64,000 nucleotides of DNA from positions 157,001 through 221,000 of the forward strand of contig CAJNDS010002699.1 in the NCBI GenBank assembly GCA_905221605.1, in the 5' to 3' direction. Source of the DNA: Symbiodinium natans. Taxonomy: Eukaryota; Sar; Dinophyceae; Suessiales; Symbiodiniaceae. Both the position numbers and the translations under genes were made by a program. Positions 10,912 through 22,444 of the stretch are shown in pieces. The stretch's first letter is position 1. Each line of letters opens with the position of its first letter. The notes beneath the pieces were generated by a model. It saw nothing but the letters and a program-made list of their open reading frames with translations. It was not told the origin of the DNA and did not search any database.

Positions 10912-11815
10912 TCGGCACGTGTGCGAGCGCAACTTTGCTTGTCTCGTGCAGGTAGTCCAGCACGAAGAAGAACTTCGCGCCATGGCTCCGGATTCGCCCA
11001 ACTTGGCCTCTTGTCTAGTTTAAGTTTGCTTGCAAGTTGCAGCTTGCATCGCTCCTCTGTTGCATGCTTGTGACCGTGCTGCAGATTCTCATCGAGAACG
11101 GCCCATCTGTAATCCTCTCTTCGGAAGACGCCCGCTGCAGCAGACAGCTCGTAGTTCACATAGCTTGCAGGATGTGTCTGATCCAAGGACCCGATGCAAC
11201 TGCGATACTGCAGTCTATCGCAGGCGAGAGCTGCATTAAGCAAGAAGGTGAAGAAAGTGACATGGCAGCAGGAAATTCACGGAGTGCACGCCAAGCAACC
11301 TTCCAAGGCCTTGGGCGATTGCGCGATGATTTCCATACGTTTCCTTGCTTTCTTTGCTCACTTTGCTCGCTGCCAGTTTGGACGACAACTGTCAGTTGCC
11401 AAAACTCAAGAGGCAAGGAGCTGCGATCTAAAATTGCACCGTGCCGGGACCGGATGCTTGGGACTGGGGAATACTGGGAGGCCCTGACCACACCACTGTT
11501 GTCAGCAGGTTTCGAGCTCGGGGCGTGTGTTCAGTTTTCAGTCCCAGGCTTGCGTCGCACTGCGAGGTGAGGACGATGAGCAGGCCCAGGCATCAATAGC
11601 CCCAGTTACACCGACGACACCAGTGTCACCAAACAGCCACAAGCCTCGCACAGTTGCTCAGTCCTCAGAGGGGTATTGTACCATGTACCATGTGTTACCT
11701 TGAGAGGGAACATGCGCTGAGTCCCCTAGAATCCTAGGATGGCCACCGACAGTCGGTGGAGATCCCCACCAACGTATTCTGGAGGCGGGATGGCACTGCC
11801 CAACCTCCCCACCCC
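10912..11815. other. Coding-like stretch without identified family
   Basis: The plus frame from about 11040 to 11290 (LIENGPSVILSSEDARC and following) reads like protein but matches nothing I recognise. Other frames in the interval overlap it. I do not assign a gene. Confidence 0.3.
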
Positions 11816-11900
11816 CCCTTCCACTTCCCTTCCCCTGCCCCCTTGCCCTCCTCCCCCCCCCCCCCCCCCCCCCCCCACTCCTCCGCCCTCCCCCACCCCG
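11816..11900 (+). repeat. Poly-C tract
   Basis: A run of roughly 25 C residues is flanked by CT-rich C runs. Poly-Pro and poly-Gly frames here are artefacts. Confidence 0.9.
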
Positions 11901-12821
11901 CAAGAGAGGCGAGCTTGCTACAGCTTTGACTCTGACCATCAACTCACTCAACCACGACTTGCGTCATGCCACACAAGATCACACAAGCTGTGTAGCTGTG
12001 AACACGTGGGTTCTTACGAGATATGCAAGCTCAACGTATATCAATGTGGGTGGCGAATGCGACTGATAGGACACCAGCTAGGCCTACTGTCGAGTCCCAT
12101 GGCTCCGACTTTGGCCACATGGCTACCAGTTGCTCGCCAATGCAGCCTGCGAAGACCGATGCTGGCCAAGTGGAGTGTCACCTGGCGGCTGGGACATGCT
12201 CGGCTCCTTTCGAGACACTTGCCGGCACACTTCGACTCGGCGAGGCTTTCTGCTCGTCCTTGGGCTGGGATGCTTGCCCTGTCCAAGCGCGGTCCGCCTG
12301 GCCCGCGAGGCCCGGAGTGAGCGAAGTTCTAAGGAGACCAGATAAAGCGTGAGCCATGGCATGATCGGCGGTGCCAGCCTGCGGCAGACTTTGAGGCTGG
12401 CGCCACATTGAAGGCCGAGATCGATCGGGAGGAGCTCTGGCGAGCTTGCACACTGCCTGCATTACAACCCAGGATTCTCCGAGAGATGGAGTGATGTAGT
12501 GATGCCCTTTCTGAATTCATCTGCGAGGCTTTCTGCAACGCTATCCTGATCGACCCGCTGTTGCTGGACTGGCACATTGGATGCAGATCTCTCCAAACTG
12601 CTCCAAACTGTTTGTAGCAGCCCCGTTTCTCAAGGTCGAGTCGGGCTTGTCCTCGCTTGCTCCCTCGCTTTGGCGATTGGCAGGGAGGCTACCACCCAGG
12701 GAAGGGCTCCGCCTGGATATTGGCACCTTGATTCAAGCTCCATCAGGAGGCAGCGCGCGCTACGTCACTGGCATGCTTGCAGTCAAAGCTGAGGTGACCC
12801 AGAGACGGACACGGGCGCGCA
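11901..12821. other. No firm gene; several overlapping open frames
   Basis: Open frames on both strands overlap between 12040 and 12460 and none has a recognisable motif. The stretch 12581-12790 could belong to the P-loop-bearing frame that follows, but this is not shown. Confidence 0.3.
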
Positions 12822-12960
12822 CGACTGGCAAGCCGGGCTGCTGGTGGTAGGAGGCCCTCGCAGTGGGAAAACCTGGCTGGTGCACCGCTTTTGCACTGGT
12901 GGCGTGCCCGATCGGCTGGACAAGGCCCTGTGCCAAAGACCACATCTGCCATGTGAGCGA
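12822..12960 (+). CDS. Possible P-loop NTPase exon
   Basis: A plus frame reads LLVVGGPRSGKTWLVHRFCT. GGPRSGKT fits the Walker A pattern GxxxxGK(S/T), it follows a hydrophobic strand, and a helix-like stretch comes after, as in small GTPases or other P-loop NTPases. No second motif (DxxG, NKxD or Walker B) could be tied to it, and the frame closes at a TAG at about 12960. It may be a genuine exon or a chance match. Confidence 0.25.
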
Positions 12961-15900
12961 TAGAAGTTGCTGGTTAGGGCGCAACAACTCAAGCGTTGGC
13001 TCGTTGGTCTTGTGTTTGTGGTACGCTCTGTCGGTGTCAGAATGGCGCCGCTGTCGCCAACCGGCCTCGGTTCGCTGCTGCTACTTGTGGCATCTTGTGG
13101 CAACGACCACCGGAGCTGGTTGTGCGGCTGGGTATCTCTTACGAATAGCCGACCGCACTGCTCATGACCACCTCCGCCAAACTTCTCGCAGCGGGCGCCA
13201 ATTCGTCCACGGGTGTTTCGGCGACCCGCCCCATGTGGAACTGGATCGTGGGAGCCAGCGGGCTTCCCACGGCTAGAGCACCAGGCGGTGGTTCTCCATT
13301 TCAGACACACCGGGGACTGCCAGCACCCAAGATAGGCGGGGGGTTACACCCGAACACGTAGGCTGGAGCTGCCTTGGCTGCACCGGCCTTTTCTTCTTGT
13401 TCATCTTCGCGTGGACGGTCGCCCTCCAAGAACCTTGGCGGGCAGGGTGCAGTCTGTGGCGCGGCCTTTTGCTTTTGGCGCCACCACCCGTTTGCCTGCC
13501 GTGCTTTGCCTTCAGCACCCAGTTCCGGCTCTCCGTAAACTGAAAAAAATCGAAACCCCGCAGGATCATTGAGATCATGCTTGGTATGCTCAAAGGGTCA
13601 TCGTGGACCTTGAGGGCTCACATGAGGGATGCCTTGGTGCTCCAGACCCGTGTCTCTCGCCGGGGGTGTCGCCCACTCCCAAGTCCCGCGGGCTGGACCA
13701 CCTCTTGGAGTGCCCGGATGAAACGCAACCTTTCCCCCACATGTCCCACAAACCAGAAACACTCCCAAAGCTGCGGACCGCGTCAAGAATGTGTGTGTTT
13801 GCCCGCGCTGTTAGCGCGCATGTTGAGCGCTTCCAGAGAGTTTAGGGTTTGCACGGGATCCTTCGGCCGAGCCGCCGACGAGGGCTTGCTTCGTGTTGTT
13901 GCGGGCTGTCGTTGTGTTTGGTGTTAGCGGCAGAGGCTTTGTCAAAAAAGTTGCCGGAATAGGAGGTATGCTTGGTCTCATTTACTTGGGCCCGTTTTGG
14001 CCTGCCGCCATGAACTTGCTGAACGACGGGTCTCTAGTGTTACGCGCTTTCAGCAGCAGCACAAAAAGAGTTGCGCACTGAGTGTCCGTTTTGTTGCAGA
14101 GTGCCTATGGTGTGCCTGTGGAGTTTCTGTTCATGAGCGTGGGTCTTGTGAGGGCTTGGTGTGTCTCTGCATGCGTGCGTGTGCCTCAGGTTCCGAGCTT
14201 GGGCACAGACATGCGCGTCGTTCGGGTGAGGATGCGCTCGAAGCAGCTGCACACGCGGGGCCGCCTGCGAATTTGGGAGCCCTCGGGCTTCAGTCGCAAG
14301 CAGGCTATGCTGATCCTTTACAGAAGCGGTCGGGATTTCAGTGCAGCGAGATAACGCTGACCTTTCTGAAGGCCTTGGGAGGCTACTTGAAGGCTGCGCA
14401 AGTAGTGGTCGTCGCCGTCGATGCTACTGAACTTCAAGCTCCACACGAAGCGAAACAGCTTCTCTCCAAGGCGTCGGAGGACAGGTTCCATTGCAAACGA
14501 GTCCTTCATTTCGCAAGTGGGGAAGGGTGCACATGTCCAAGCGGTTTGGGCTGTAACCTCAAACCCTCTGTCGTTAAATAAACTTTGGGGTGCACTGGCG
14601 CGACGATGCTGCGCTGATGATTGTAGTTGAGGAACCTTATATTCTAGAGCTCCTACGGCCTGAGACCTTGGCGCCTAGTTTTCGGAGAACCAAGCGGAAG
14701 TGGGGATGTCTAAGGGTGTAAAGCGATGACAAGCTGCTTTGCCGCCCTCGCCGGCAGTCCATGCGGCCTGGTACAATCCTGGCGCTTTGTGGCCTCCAAG
14801 TAGCCAGCTCCTGAATTGAGAAGCCTGCCAAGACTGCACGCTAATGCCGCTAACTCCGCTAACTGAATGCGTTCCTGAGGATCGGCTCTCGCCGCCTCAG
14901 TACCGAGCGGCAAGTCACCTGCTGGGGCAGTCGGCGAAGATGGCGCATGCAGAGTTTGGGATGTGCAGTGCCTTGCCACTTGGCTGCATCGGAGAGATGT
15001 GCTCCGTGCCCAGACGCATCTAAAAGCTGGAGGACTGGAGAGGGTGTCGAGGACTTCTTCTGCGCCGTCCTAGCCGCTTGTCAGGCTCTGCTGGGTAGGG
15101 TTCCAGGGCCGGTCTTGCCACCTTTTTTTTCTTATGGGCGTCAGGAGAGCAGCATCGACCTGCCAGCAGCAGCTCCTTGTCTTCAGAGTGCACCATTCCT
15201 CTTTTCGAGGGTCGAGACCCTTTCCCACTACCTTTTGCTTATACTTGCAAATCTCGCGCAGAGGAGCCCGTGCTGAATCGCGTGGCTGGGACGCTGACGA
15301 GCACTGAGCTGCTGCGTGCATTGCTGCATCGCGACGAGCACCTTTGACCGTGCGGAAAATGCTTTCAGCAAAAGAGCTTGCAATGATGGGACTGGGGTGG
15401 TCATTGAGATGGTCCAGGACTAGGATAGTCGCGAGGGAGGAAAGGAGGAGATGCGCGGATGCCTCCCTTGTGCCTTAGTCTTTTGCCTAGCCGGTAGTCA
15501 TCCTTGTCTGCCACGCGACAACAGTCGTGAATCATGAACACGCACCCTGGAACAAGAACATGTAACAGAGGAAGAGTAAAGATGCCCTTCGAGCCCTGCC
15601 CCTGCACCTGCGCGCTGGGACTGGGGGGGGTGGGCTGTCTTGCATGGCTCCGGTGCTCAGCAGCTTTTTCTGGGGCGAGTACTACACCTAAGACTCCAGC
15701 ATCCGCAGACTTGAAAGACCTTAAGCTCGGATGCGGCAGGCGGAGTGCAGACTGGGTGTCGGACCCGCTGCTCAAGTGCCCCTCATGTCATACTTCAGCT
15801 ATCTTCAGCTATCATGCTGTCAAGTGACCTCAGTTTTCTAAGTATCTTACCCAACTTACCTACCACCCGACGGCTGAAAGGTACGCCCTGCTGCCAAACT

Positions 15901-17279
15901 TTGTGGCTGAGACGCAGGATCCACTGGAAATTTGCGAGGAGCTGAGCAGCCTTTTTGCCCCGGCTAGCATTCTTCTAGTTCCAAAGCGACACCTTGCGAC
16001 TCACAGGTTTGAGAGGTGTGCTGCTGACCCTGATGTTCTGGGCAGCTTGGACGAACAGTCATTGTGGAGACGTGTACGCGTGCCACTCATTACTGTTCAC
16101 AACTGCGGGCAGGTGCAATTCGCTCCTGCCTCAGTACTTTTGGCAAGTTGGCAGCGGCAAAATGGCCGCAGGGAGTTCCAGTCGTGCTCAGACCGTAAGC
16201 TGTCAAGCTGAGCAGGTGCTGACACTGAACCCGGGGAGGGGAGGGGGGGGGGGGGCGAAGCTGAAACCTCCAGACCTGCAAATGGCACCAGAAGCAACAC
16301 TCTCGCGCCCGCGCCCTTGATGCTGACCACAGGGCCACATAAGGTCCACGCAGGATCAAAGGCTCTTGGGGGAGTTCTGAGCCCACGAAAATTCCTGGGG
16401 GTACATGGGGCGTGCATGGGGTGCCTTGAAGTCGGTGGACACTGTCCTTGCAGGAGTTCGAAGTCCTCTTTCAGGGCGGTTCGCAGAGGGTCATACCAAA
16501 ACAGTCCACAGGGGTTCATACACCCGAAGGGAGGCCAGGTCCAAACGTGGGGCCGACACTTTTCACATGCATTCGCAGGTAGATAGGTTGCACTCGAAAG
16601 AGTCTCATGTCCTGCCCCTTGGCCTAAGGCTGCGCTGTTAGTGCCGGTGATGTGCCTACACGCCCTAGCAGCTTGGTTGCCAGTTGCAAAGCCCTTAGGA
16701 GCTTAGGACTCCTGTTTGTTTTTGCATGTCGTTTTTCGTGTTTTTGGGGAACTTGGGAGCCACCTTGTGGGCCTTGGGACAGGTCGTCTGGCACGATGCG
16801 ATCCGCGCGGTTACCAGATCCGATCTCTTTAGCCAAGACACGGAGCACTTCTTCCTGCCTTGAGCCCGGGCAGGAACTTTACCTTGCCGATGTGGATTCA
16901 GATGTTTCGTTCCGTCTGCACAAGAATGTTTAGGAACCCACCGAAGATTCTGGAGCTTCTGCCTGCATGCTGCTTGTGCATCTTGTGAGACAGAGGTTAG
17001 ACTTCGTCATGGAGCCGACGCTCGGCTGAGCAAGGTAAGAAATAGGAAGCACATCCGCTGCGCAGCATTCGTGGTCGCTACGCTTCCATCACGCGCGGTC
17101 ACCCTCGTAGGTTGCTTTTGGTCTTGGGCAGAGGAGCGGACAAGTACTTGTAGCCTTCCATGAGGAGCCCGCCGATGGCATTTTGCTCCGATGCCGTGGG
17201 TAGCCACTATTCACTATAGTTTAGAGATGTTGAGAGTCTTGGTACGTCTTTGATGTGTCTTTACAGTCGCCATCTCGCC
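12961..17279. other. 4.3 kb without an identified gene
   Basis: Scattered frames look protein-like, for example around 14380-14510 (AAQVVVVAVDATELQA), 15888-15960 (FVAETQDPLEICEELSS) and 16800-16932, but none shows a known family. A short poly-G run lies at about 16235-16255. Some of these may be exons of unidentified multi-exon genes. Confidence 0.3.
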
Positions 17280-19620
17280 ATGGGCCGGCTGGCTGTGGCC
17301 TTGGCCTCCCTGATCTTGGGTTCTTCGGCGTCTTGTCTGTTCTGCTCCTGTCGGTTCCATCATGTTTCTCTCGCGCACGGCTTCCTGTTGCCTTTGCCTG
17401 CACTTGGAGGCCCCGTCAGCCAAGGCATGTTCAAACTTTGTCATGAACAACGACTACGGGATATCTGTGCGAACAATGGACTTAGGAGATATCCCTGGTC
17501 TAGGCCCATTGCTTAAGCCTGGTGAGGTCAAGCCAGCAGTGAAGCCAGCGCAGTTGGCATTGGCATGGTCTGGCAGGCTGGTCCCTGTTGAGTGTGCCAG
17601 CGGACTCCCCTGGGCTTCGAGCGTCCAAGCACGGCTACCTGGGATTCGCGGCCACACTTCTGGGAGTCATCAAGGCCCTGGGACAACACCTTGGTCATGA
17701 GTTTCCCGATAAAAGGGGTCGCATCAGTTGGTTTAGGCTGGGGCCCGGGGGCCCATCCTTTCTTTTCCATCAACAAGGGACTAAAAGACGGCTCGGGGAA
17801 TGAACAGTGAGGCAACCGACTAAGACTGTGGGACCCCGGCCTGTGCATAGGCGAGCCTGAGTCGAAGCGTGATAAGACCAAGACATGGGGATCCGACTTG
17901 GCGAAACGACAAAGCAGAAAACATTTCAAAAAGGCCCAACGGGATGCGGACAAGATGACAAGGGCCCACGATCACCTCATCCGTATTGAGTGTCCAGCTC
18001 AGGTGCTGGCTTGGCGATTTGTTTGGTAGACACATAGAAGCCCCAAAATAAGGCTACGTCCGACCGTAGGCTACGTGTAGGCCTACCTAGGGCCTAGGGT
18101 AGCCTACCGGTAGGCCTAACAGGGAGCTGCACCACGAGCTCTTTTTGGCTGAGGTTTTGGGGTTTCGGGTTACTACGAAGAATAGGCCTGTGGATGCAGT
18201 AGCCTAGGGGAAGGCCTACGGATAGGCCTGTGGGTTGCCTGTGCGTAGCCTACCTACGGCAGGCCTGCCTACCTACGGCAGGCCTGCCGTTAGGCTACCG
18301 GAGGTCCTACCGACAGGCCTACCGGTAGGCTACTCGAAGCCCTACCCACAGACCTACGGGTAGGCTACCGTAGGCTCTTCACGTAGGCCTACGGGTAGCA
18401 TATACGTTTGGGCTTCTTTACCTTTTTAGAAAATTTGGCATGGCTGGGTATATGTATATGGCATCAAACAAAATCACATTTTCGAATATTCTACCACATA
18501 TTGCATCGGTGATCGCATATGACAGGGCATGCTTCAATATCATTCATAGCATAAGAATATAGAATGTATTCCACTTGATGTGTTTTTATATGTATGGCGT
18601 CTCGTGCCCTCTTTGCGGCGAACAGGAAAGCTGGCTTTTTGGAGGCATGAGTCTTGGCTGCAGCCACCAACGGCTAGTCTGTATCTCTCTCTCTCGCTCT
18701 CTCGCTCGCTCACTCTCTCAAAATGAGGAACGATGCAGGTCTGAGCTGCGATGCGCAAACCTTGCTGGGAAGCCAGTACCCAGCTGCTGCCGCAGAGAAG
18801 GACAACATGGAGGCGGTTCTACTTTGCCGATGGGCCCTGGAAGGCTTTGCAACTATCGAAGAGATTCAAGAAGGCCTGAAATCTGTTCAGCTACATGGCT
18901 TGCAGAGGCGCATATTCTGCGTGCACGCGCAGTGCACTTCGTATGTGTGCTTCCAAGATCTTCCACGGTAGATCTTGGAAGCAGATTCCAACCATGCACG
19001 CCTGCCCTGTTTCACAGGCACGCTTGAACACGCACACACACACACACACCCACAAATGCATCCACACTGAGCCATAACAGTGTCACTGGTGTAACACAGT
19101 CAGACTGTGCTGTTGCCATCATTTCGCAAATCAGCATCTTGAATGCCAAAGGTGATCCACGCCCCTGCTTGTAGTTGACTCCTAGTGACTGTTGGACAGA
19201 CAGGTGCACACACTCACTCGGAATGACCGCCCTTCTCAATCTTCAGCATAAGCTGCATCAACGTCTTCAGCTGTTGCTGCATCTTCAGGTTTCAATTATG
19301 AATGCACACTCGATAGATGCAAGCAAAATGTTGCACGGCATCTAAACATAAGACAGTCTCATCTTGGCAGGTACAGGTAGCTGATCAGGCTACCAATCCC
19401 TATCATGGAATAGCTTATTGGCACAGGTATCCCTGTGGGGCCGGTGCCCCCTGCTTGAAACGGCAAATGCAAGAGACTCAGAAGCAAAGGCCCGTCTTAC
19501 AAGGGGGCGCCACACACCCCCCACACACAGACAGACGCAGACGAAGCCACAGACGCAGACGCAGGAGAGTGTGAGAGTGTGAGAGTGTGAGAGTGTGAGA
19601 GTGTGAGAGTGTGAGAGGTG

Positions 19621-19658
<38 letters not shown>

Positions 19659-20900
19659 TGCGTGCGCGTGAGCGTGCGTGTGCATGCGCGTGCGCGTGTG
19701 CGTGGGGGTGGCATGTGGGTGCGCCTGCGTGTGCACACGTGACTCTACATGCCCGATTCGCGTGGAAGATGTCATGTATCCTTCCCGACATTCAGGTTCA
19801 CCGAGCCCAAGTCAATGCTTCAGCTCGCGGGTGGCTGCTCAGCATCACCTTTTCAAGAATATTTCGGCAGAGAGTGGCGCCTAAAAATGCTCAGACTATA
19901 CTTATACTTAGATTTACATGCATCACGGAGTCATCAAGGGTCGCCTCAAGGCCTATATGGGTCTTCACAGTCAAAGATCCATCTCGATCAGGCTTGCACT
20001 GGGTTCTGCGGGATGCGACGGGCAAAGGGCTGGTGGTGGAGTTCCTGGACGGCCAGGGCCCTAGGGCCTCTGGGGCCTCTGGGGCCTATACGGGCCTAGC
20101 AAGACTTTTTATTGCAGCGAAACTTCGTCGGAAGGCCAGACCGTGACTTACGAGGACGCCTTTGCCGTGTGTTGACATTTGAAGATTTCAGTGCGAGATG
20201 GGCAAGGGCTTTTGACTAGGATCTCAATGATGGAACAAGTTCTTTCGGCATCATGACGAACGAGCCTACCTTCGACTGGCATCTGCAAGCAGTTCAGCAC
20301 CTGAAGTGGAAGGAAGGCCTGGCTAGAACCGCCAGACGCTCAAGACTTAAGACGTACGCGGCGCACGATCACATCCGCGGGTAGCCTTTTGTTCATTGGC
20401 GTCTGAGGCTGTGGCCATGCCCGGCGCCTGGTATCCTGAAGACCGGTTCCAGCGCATCTTTCTGGTCAAAAGGGGGATGCCCACGCCGAAGACCTACCAG
20501 GAGCCAGAGTCAGTGAGGAACTGTTATGAGGAACCGTCACCACGTTACTGAACAGTGACACCCAGAACTTGAGGATGCTGTGATGCAAGCGGTGCACGTG
20601 CTCAACACGGTGACGGTGCCGATGGGCCTGCAGCTGGGCACAGACTCCGGTAAGCACTCCGGCGAAGGATCAGGCGTTGGGCGCTCAGCTTCTCGCTAGG
20701 GTCAGCTACGGAGTGATTGCGGTCGGTTTCACTAGCTTGGCCTGCTGGCAGCAGGACCACACTCAGTGGGGAGTGATTTACGACCATGCCCAGAAGACCG
20801 TCTTCTGGAGATCCTGCGAAAATCACAATCTTCAGAGGCGTGGCTTCAAGTCCATGCCAAGTGGTGCGAATCTTGTGAGCATTGTGTGCATGCAGTGATG
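17280..20900 (+). CDS. Secreted choloylglycine-hydrolase-type linear amide hydrolase (Ntn hydrolase), about nine exons
   Basis: Exon 1 begins at the ATG at 17280 and encodes a signal peptide (MGRLAVALASLILGSSA). Exon 2 starts at 17425 after AG and reads ACSNFVMNNDYGISVRTMDLG. Cys at 17428-17430 would be the N-terminal nucleophile after processing, and the RTMD stretch is the family's conserved Arg-x-Met-Asp/Glu. Later pieces are SKHGYLGF (17624-17647), GLSCDAQTLL...LCRWALEGFATIEEI (about 18725-18905), HWVLRDATGKGLVVEFLDG (from 19992), GIMTNEPTFDWHL (about 20247-20285, with the conserved Asn), GAWYPEDRFQRIF (about 20420-20465), AVHVLNTVTVPMG (20573-20649, followed by a GTAAGC donor) and DHTQWGVIYDH (from 20755). 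The family cleaves non-peptide amide bonds, as in bile salts, penicillin V or acyl-homoserine lactones; the algal substrate is unknown. The order and completeness of conserved blocks argue for a working gene. Exact exon ends are approximate. Confidence 0.75.
18045..18400. repeat. GTAGGCCTAC palindrome cluster in an intron
   Basis: In about 350 bp the core AGGCCT occurs roughly nine times, mostly as TAGGCCTA or CAGGCCTG. Between them are half-sites such as GTAGGCTAC and CTACCGGTAG. Almost every unit is itself an inverted repeat of 8-12 bp. The interval lies between the third and fourth recognised exons of the Ntn hydrolase gene. Confidence 0.85.
19560..19740 (+). repeat. GAGTGT / GT microsatellite
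   Basis: About eight GAGTGTGA units pass into roughly 18 GT units and then into GCGTGTGC variants. It lies in an intron of the Ntn hydrolase gene. A smaller CA run lies at 19030-19050. Confidence 0.95.
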
Positions 20901-21029
20901 TCCCAGCTGTGCACATCCATCGCCAACAAGCGTTGCACCGAAGTTGCTGTCCTTGTGCCGAGCATTTTGGCTGGCCTGTCTTGACAGGGTTGTGACTCTA
21001 AATCCTGTTAATTACGCATCCTCCTGCCC
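20901..21029. other. Gap between Ntn hydrolase and RNR genes
   Basis: About 130 bp separate the last recognised exon upstream from the RNR start codon; both genes run the same way. Close same-strand genes are usual in dinoflagellates, where transcripts are trans-spliced. A 15-bp stretch (20958-20972) resembles part of the dinoflagellate spliced leader, but weakly. Confidence 0.4.
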
Positions 21030-22203
21030 ATGGCGCCTATGTACGTGGTGAAGCGGGATGGCCAGAGCCAGGAGGTGAAGTTTGATGCCATCACCCGACG
21101 CATCAAGACTCTTTGCGAAGGCTTGGATCCCCGTTTCGTTGACCCCGTGCCTGTGACACAGAAGGTGGTCGAGGGCTTCTACAACGGCATCTCCACGTCG
21201 GAGGTGGATACCCTGGCGGCCGAGACGTGCGCGTACATGTCGCAGAAGCACCCGGACTTCTCTACCCTGGCAGCTCGGATCGCGGTATCAAACCTGCACA
21301 AGAACACCTCGGACTCCTTCTACGAGACGTGCAAGGTCCTGCACAACTATGTGGACAAGCAGGGCAGGCCCGCAGCTCTCTTGGCTGAGGACGTTTGGGA
21401 GTTCGTCCAGGCCAATGCGGAGGCCCTCGACCAGGCCATCGATTACAAGAGAGATCTGGGCTACGACTACTTTGGATTCAAGACTCTGGAGAAGTCCTAC
21501 CTCCTGCGCGTTCACGGAAAGATCGTGGAGAGGCCGCAGCACATGATCATGCGTGCAGCTTGTGGCATCCACATGGGTGACCTTACAGCTGCCTTAGAGA
21601 CGTGGCCAGGCTTAAAGAGTTGAACGTCGGGCCTCAGTTAGTCTTGGCAAACCACGCATGGCATGACTTCTGAGCTTCTTTGTCCGGCGCCTGCACCCAG
21701 GTACGACCTGATGTCCCGGAAGTTTTTCACCCACGCGACCCCGACCCTCTTCAATGCTGGAACGCCCAAGCCGCAGATGTCCTCTTGCTTTCTGCTAAAG
21801 ATGCAAGACGACAGCATCGAAGGCATCTACGACACACTGAAGCAGTGCGCCTCCATCTCCAAGTCTGCCGGTGGGATCGGCGTGGCAATCTCAAACGTGC
21901 GCGCCAGCGGCTCCTACATCAGGGGCACCAACGGCCACAGCAACGGCCTCGTTCCCATGCTCCGCAACTTCAATGAGACAGCCAGGCAGGCCGAGGGCCA
22001 GGTTAGCGTTGTACGCGACACATGTAATGTGGAAGTGGTTCCAACATGCGAGACAATAGTCGGCCAGCTAGCTGAGACTCTTGGCGGGAGCCGGCCTCAA
22101 TCAATACAGGTGCACAAAATAGAACAAAAACATAGAAAGACGAACGAGAGAGGGTGAGAGATAGACTGAGTGAGTGAGTGAGTGAGTGAGTGAGTGAGTG
22201 AGT

Positions 22204-22245
<42 letters not shown>

Positions 22246-22401
22246 AGAGAGAGAGAGAGAGAGAGAGCGAGCCCGCAAGCCGGAGCGCATACCGCGCGGC
22301 ATCACACACGCACACACGCCAAACATGCGCACACTCGCCAAACGCACACATAGTTGAATAGCACACCGAGGGTGGGCAAAAACGGGGCAAACCCCAAATC
22401 G

Positions 22402-22444
<43 letters not shown>

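Noticed and set aside
19390-19791. His/Thr-rich minus-strand frames
   Set aside because: Artefacts of the GT and GAGTGT microsatellites.
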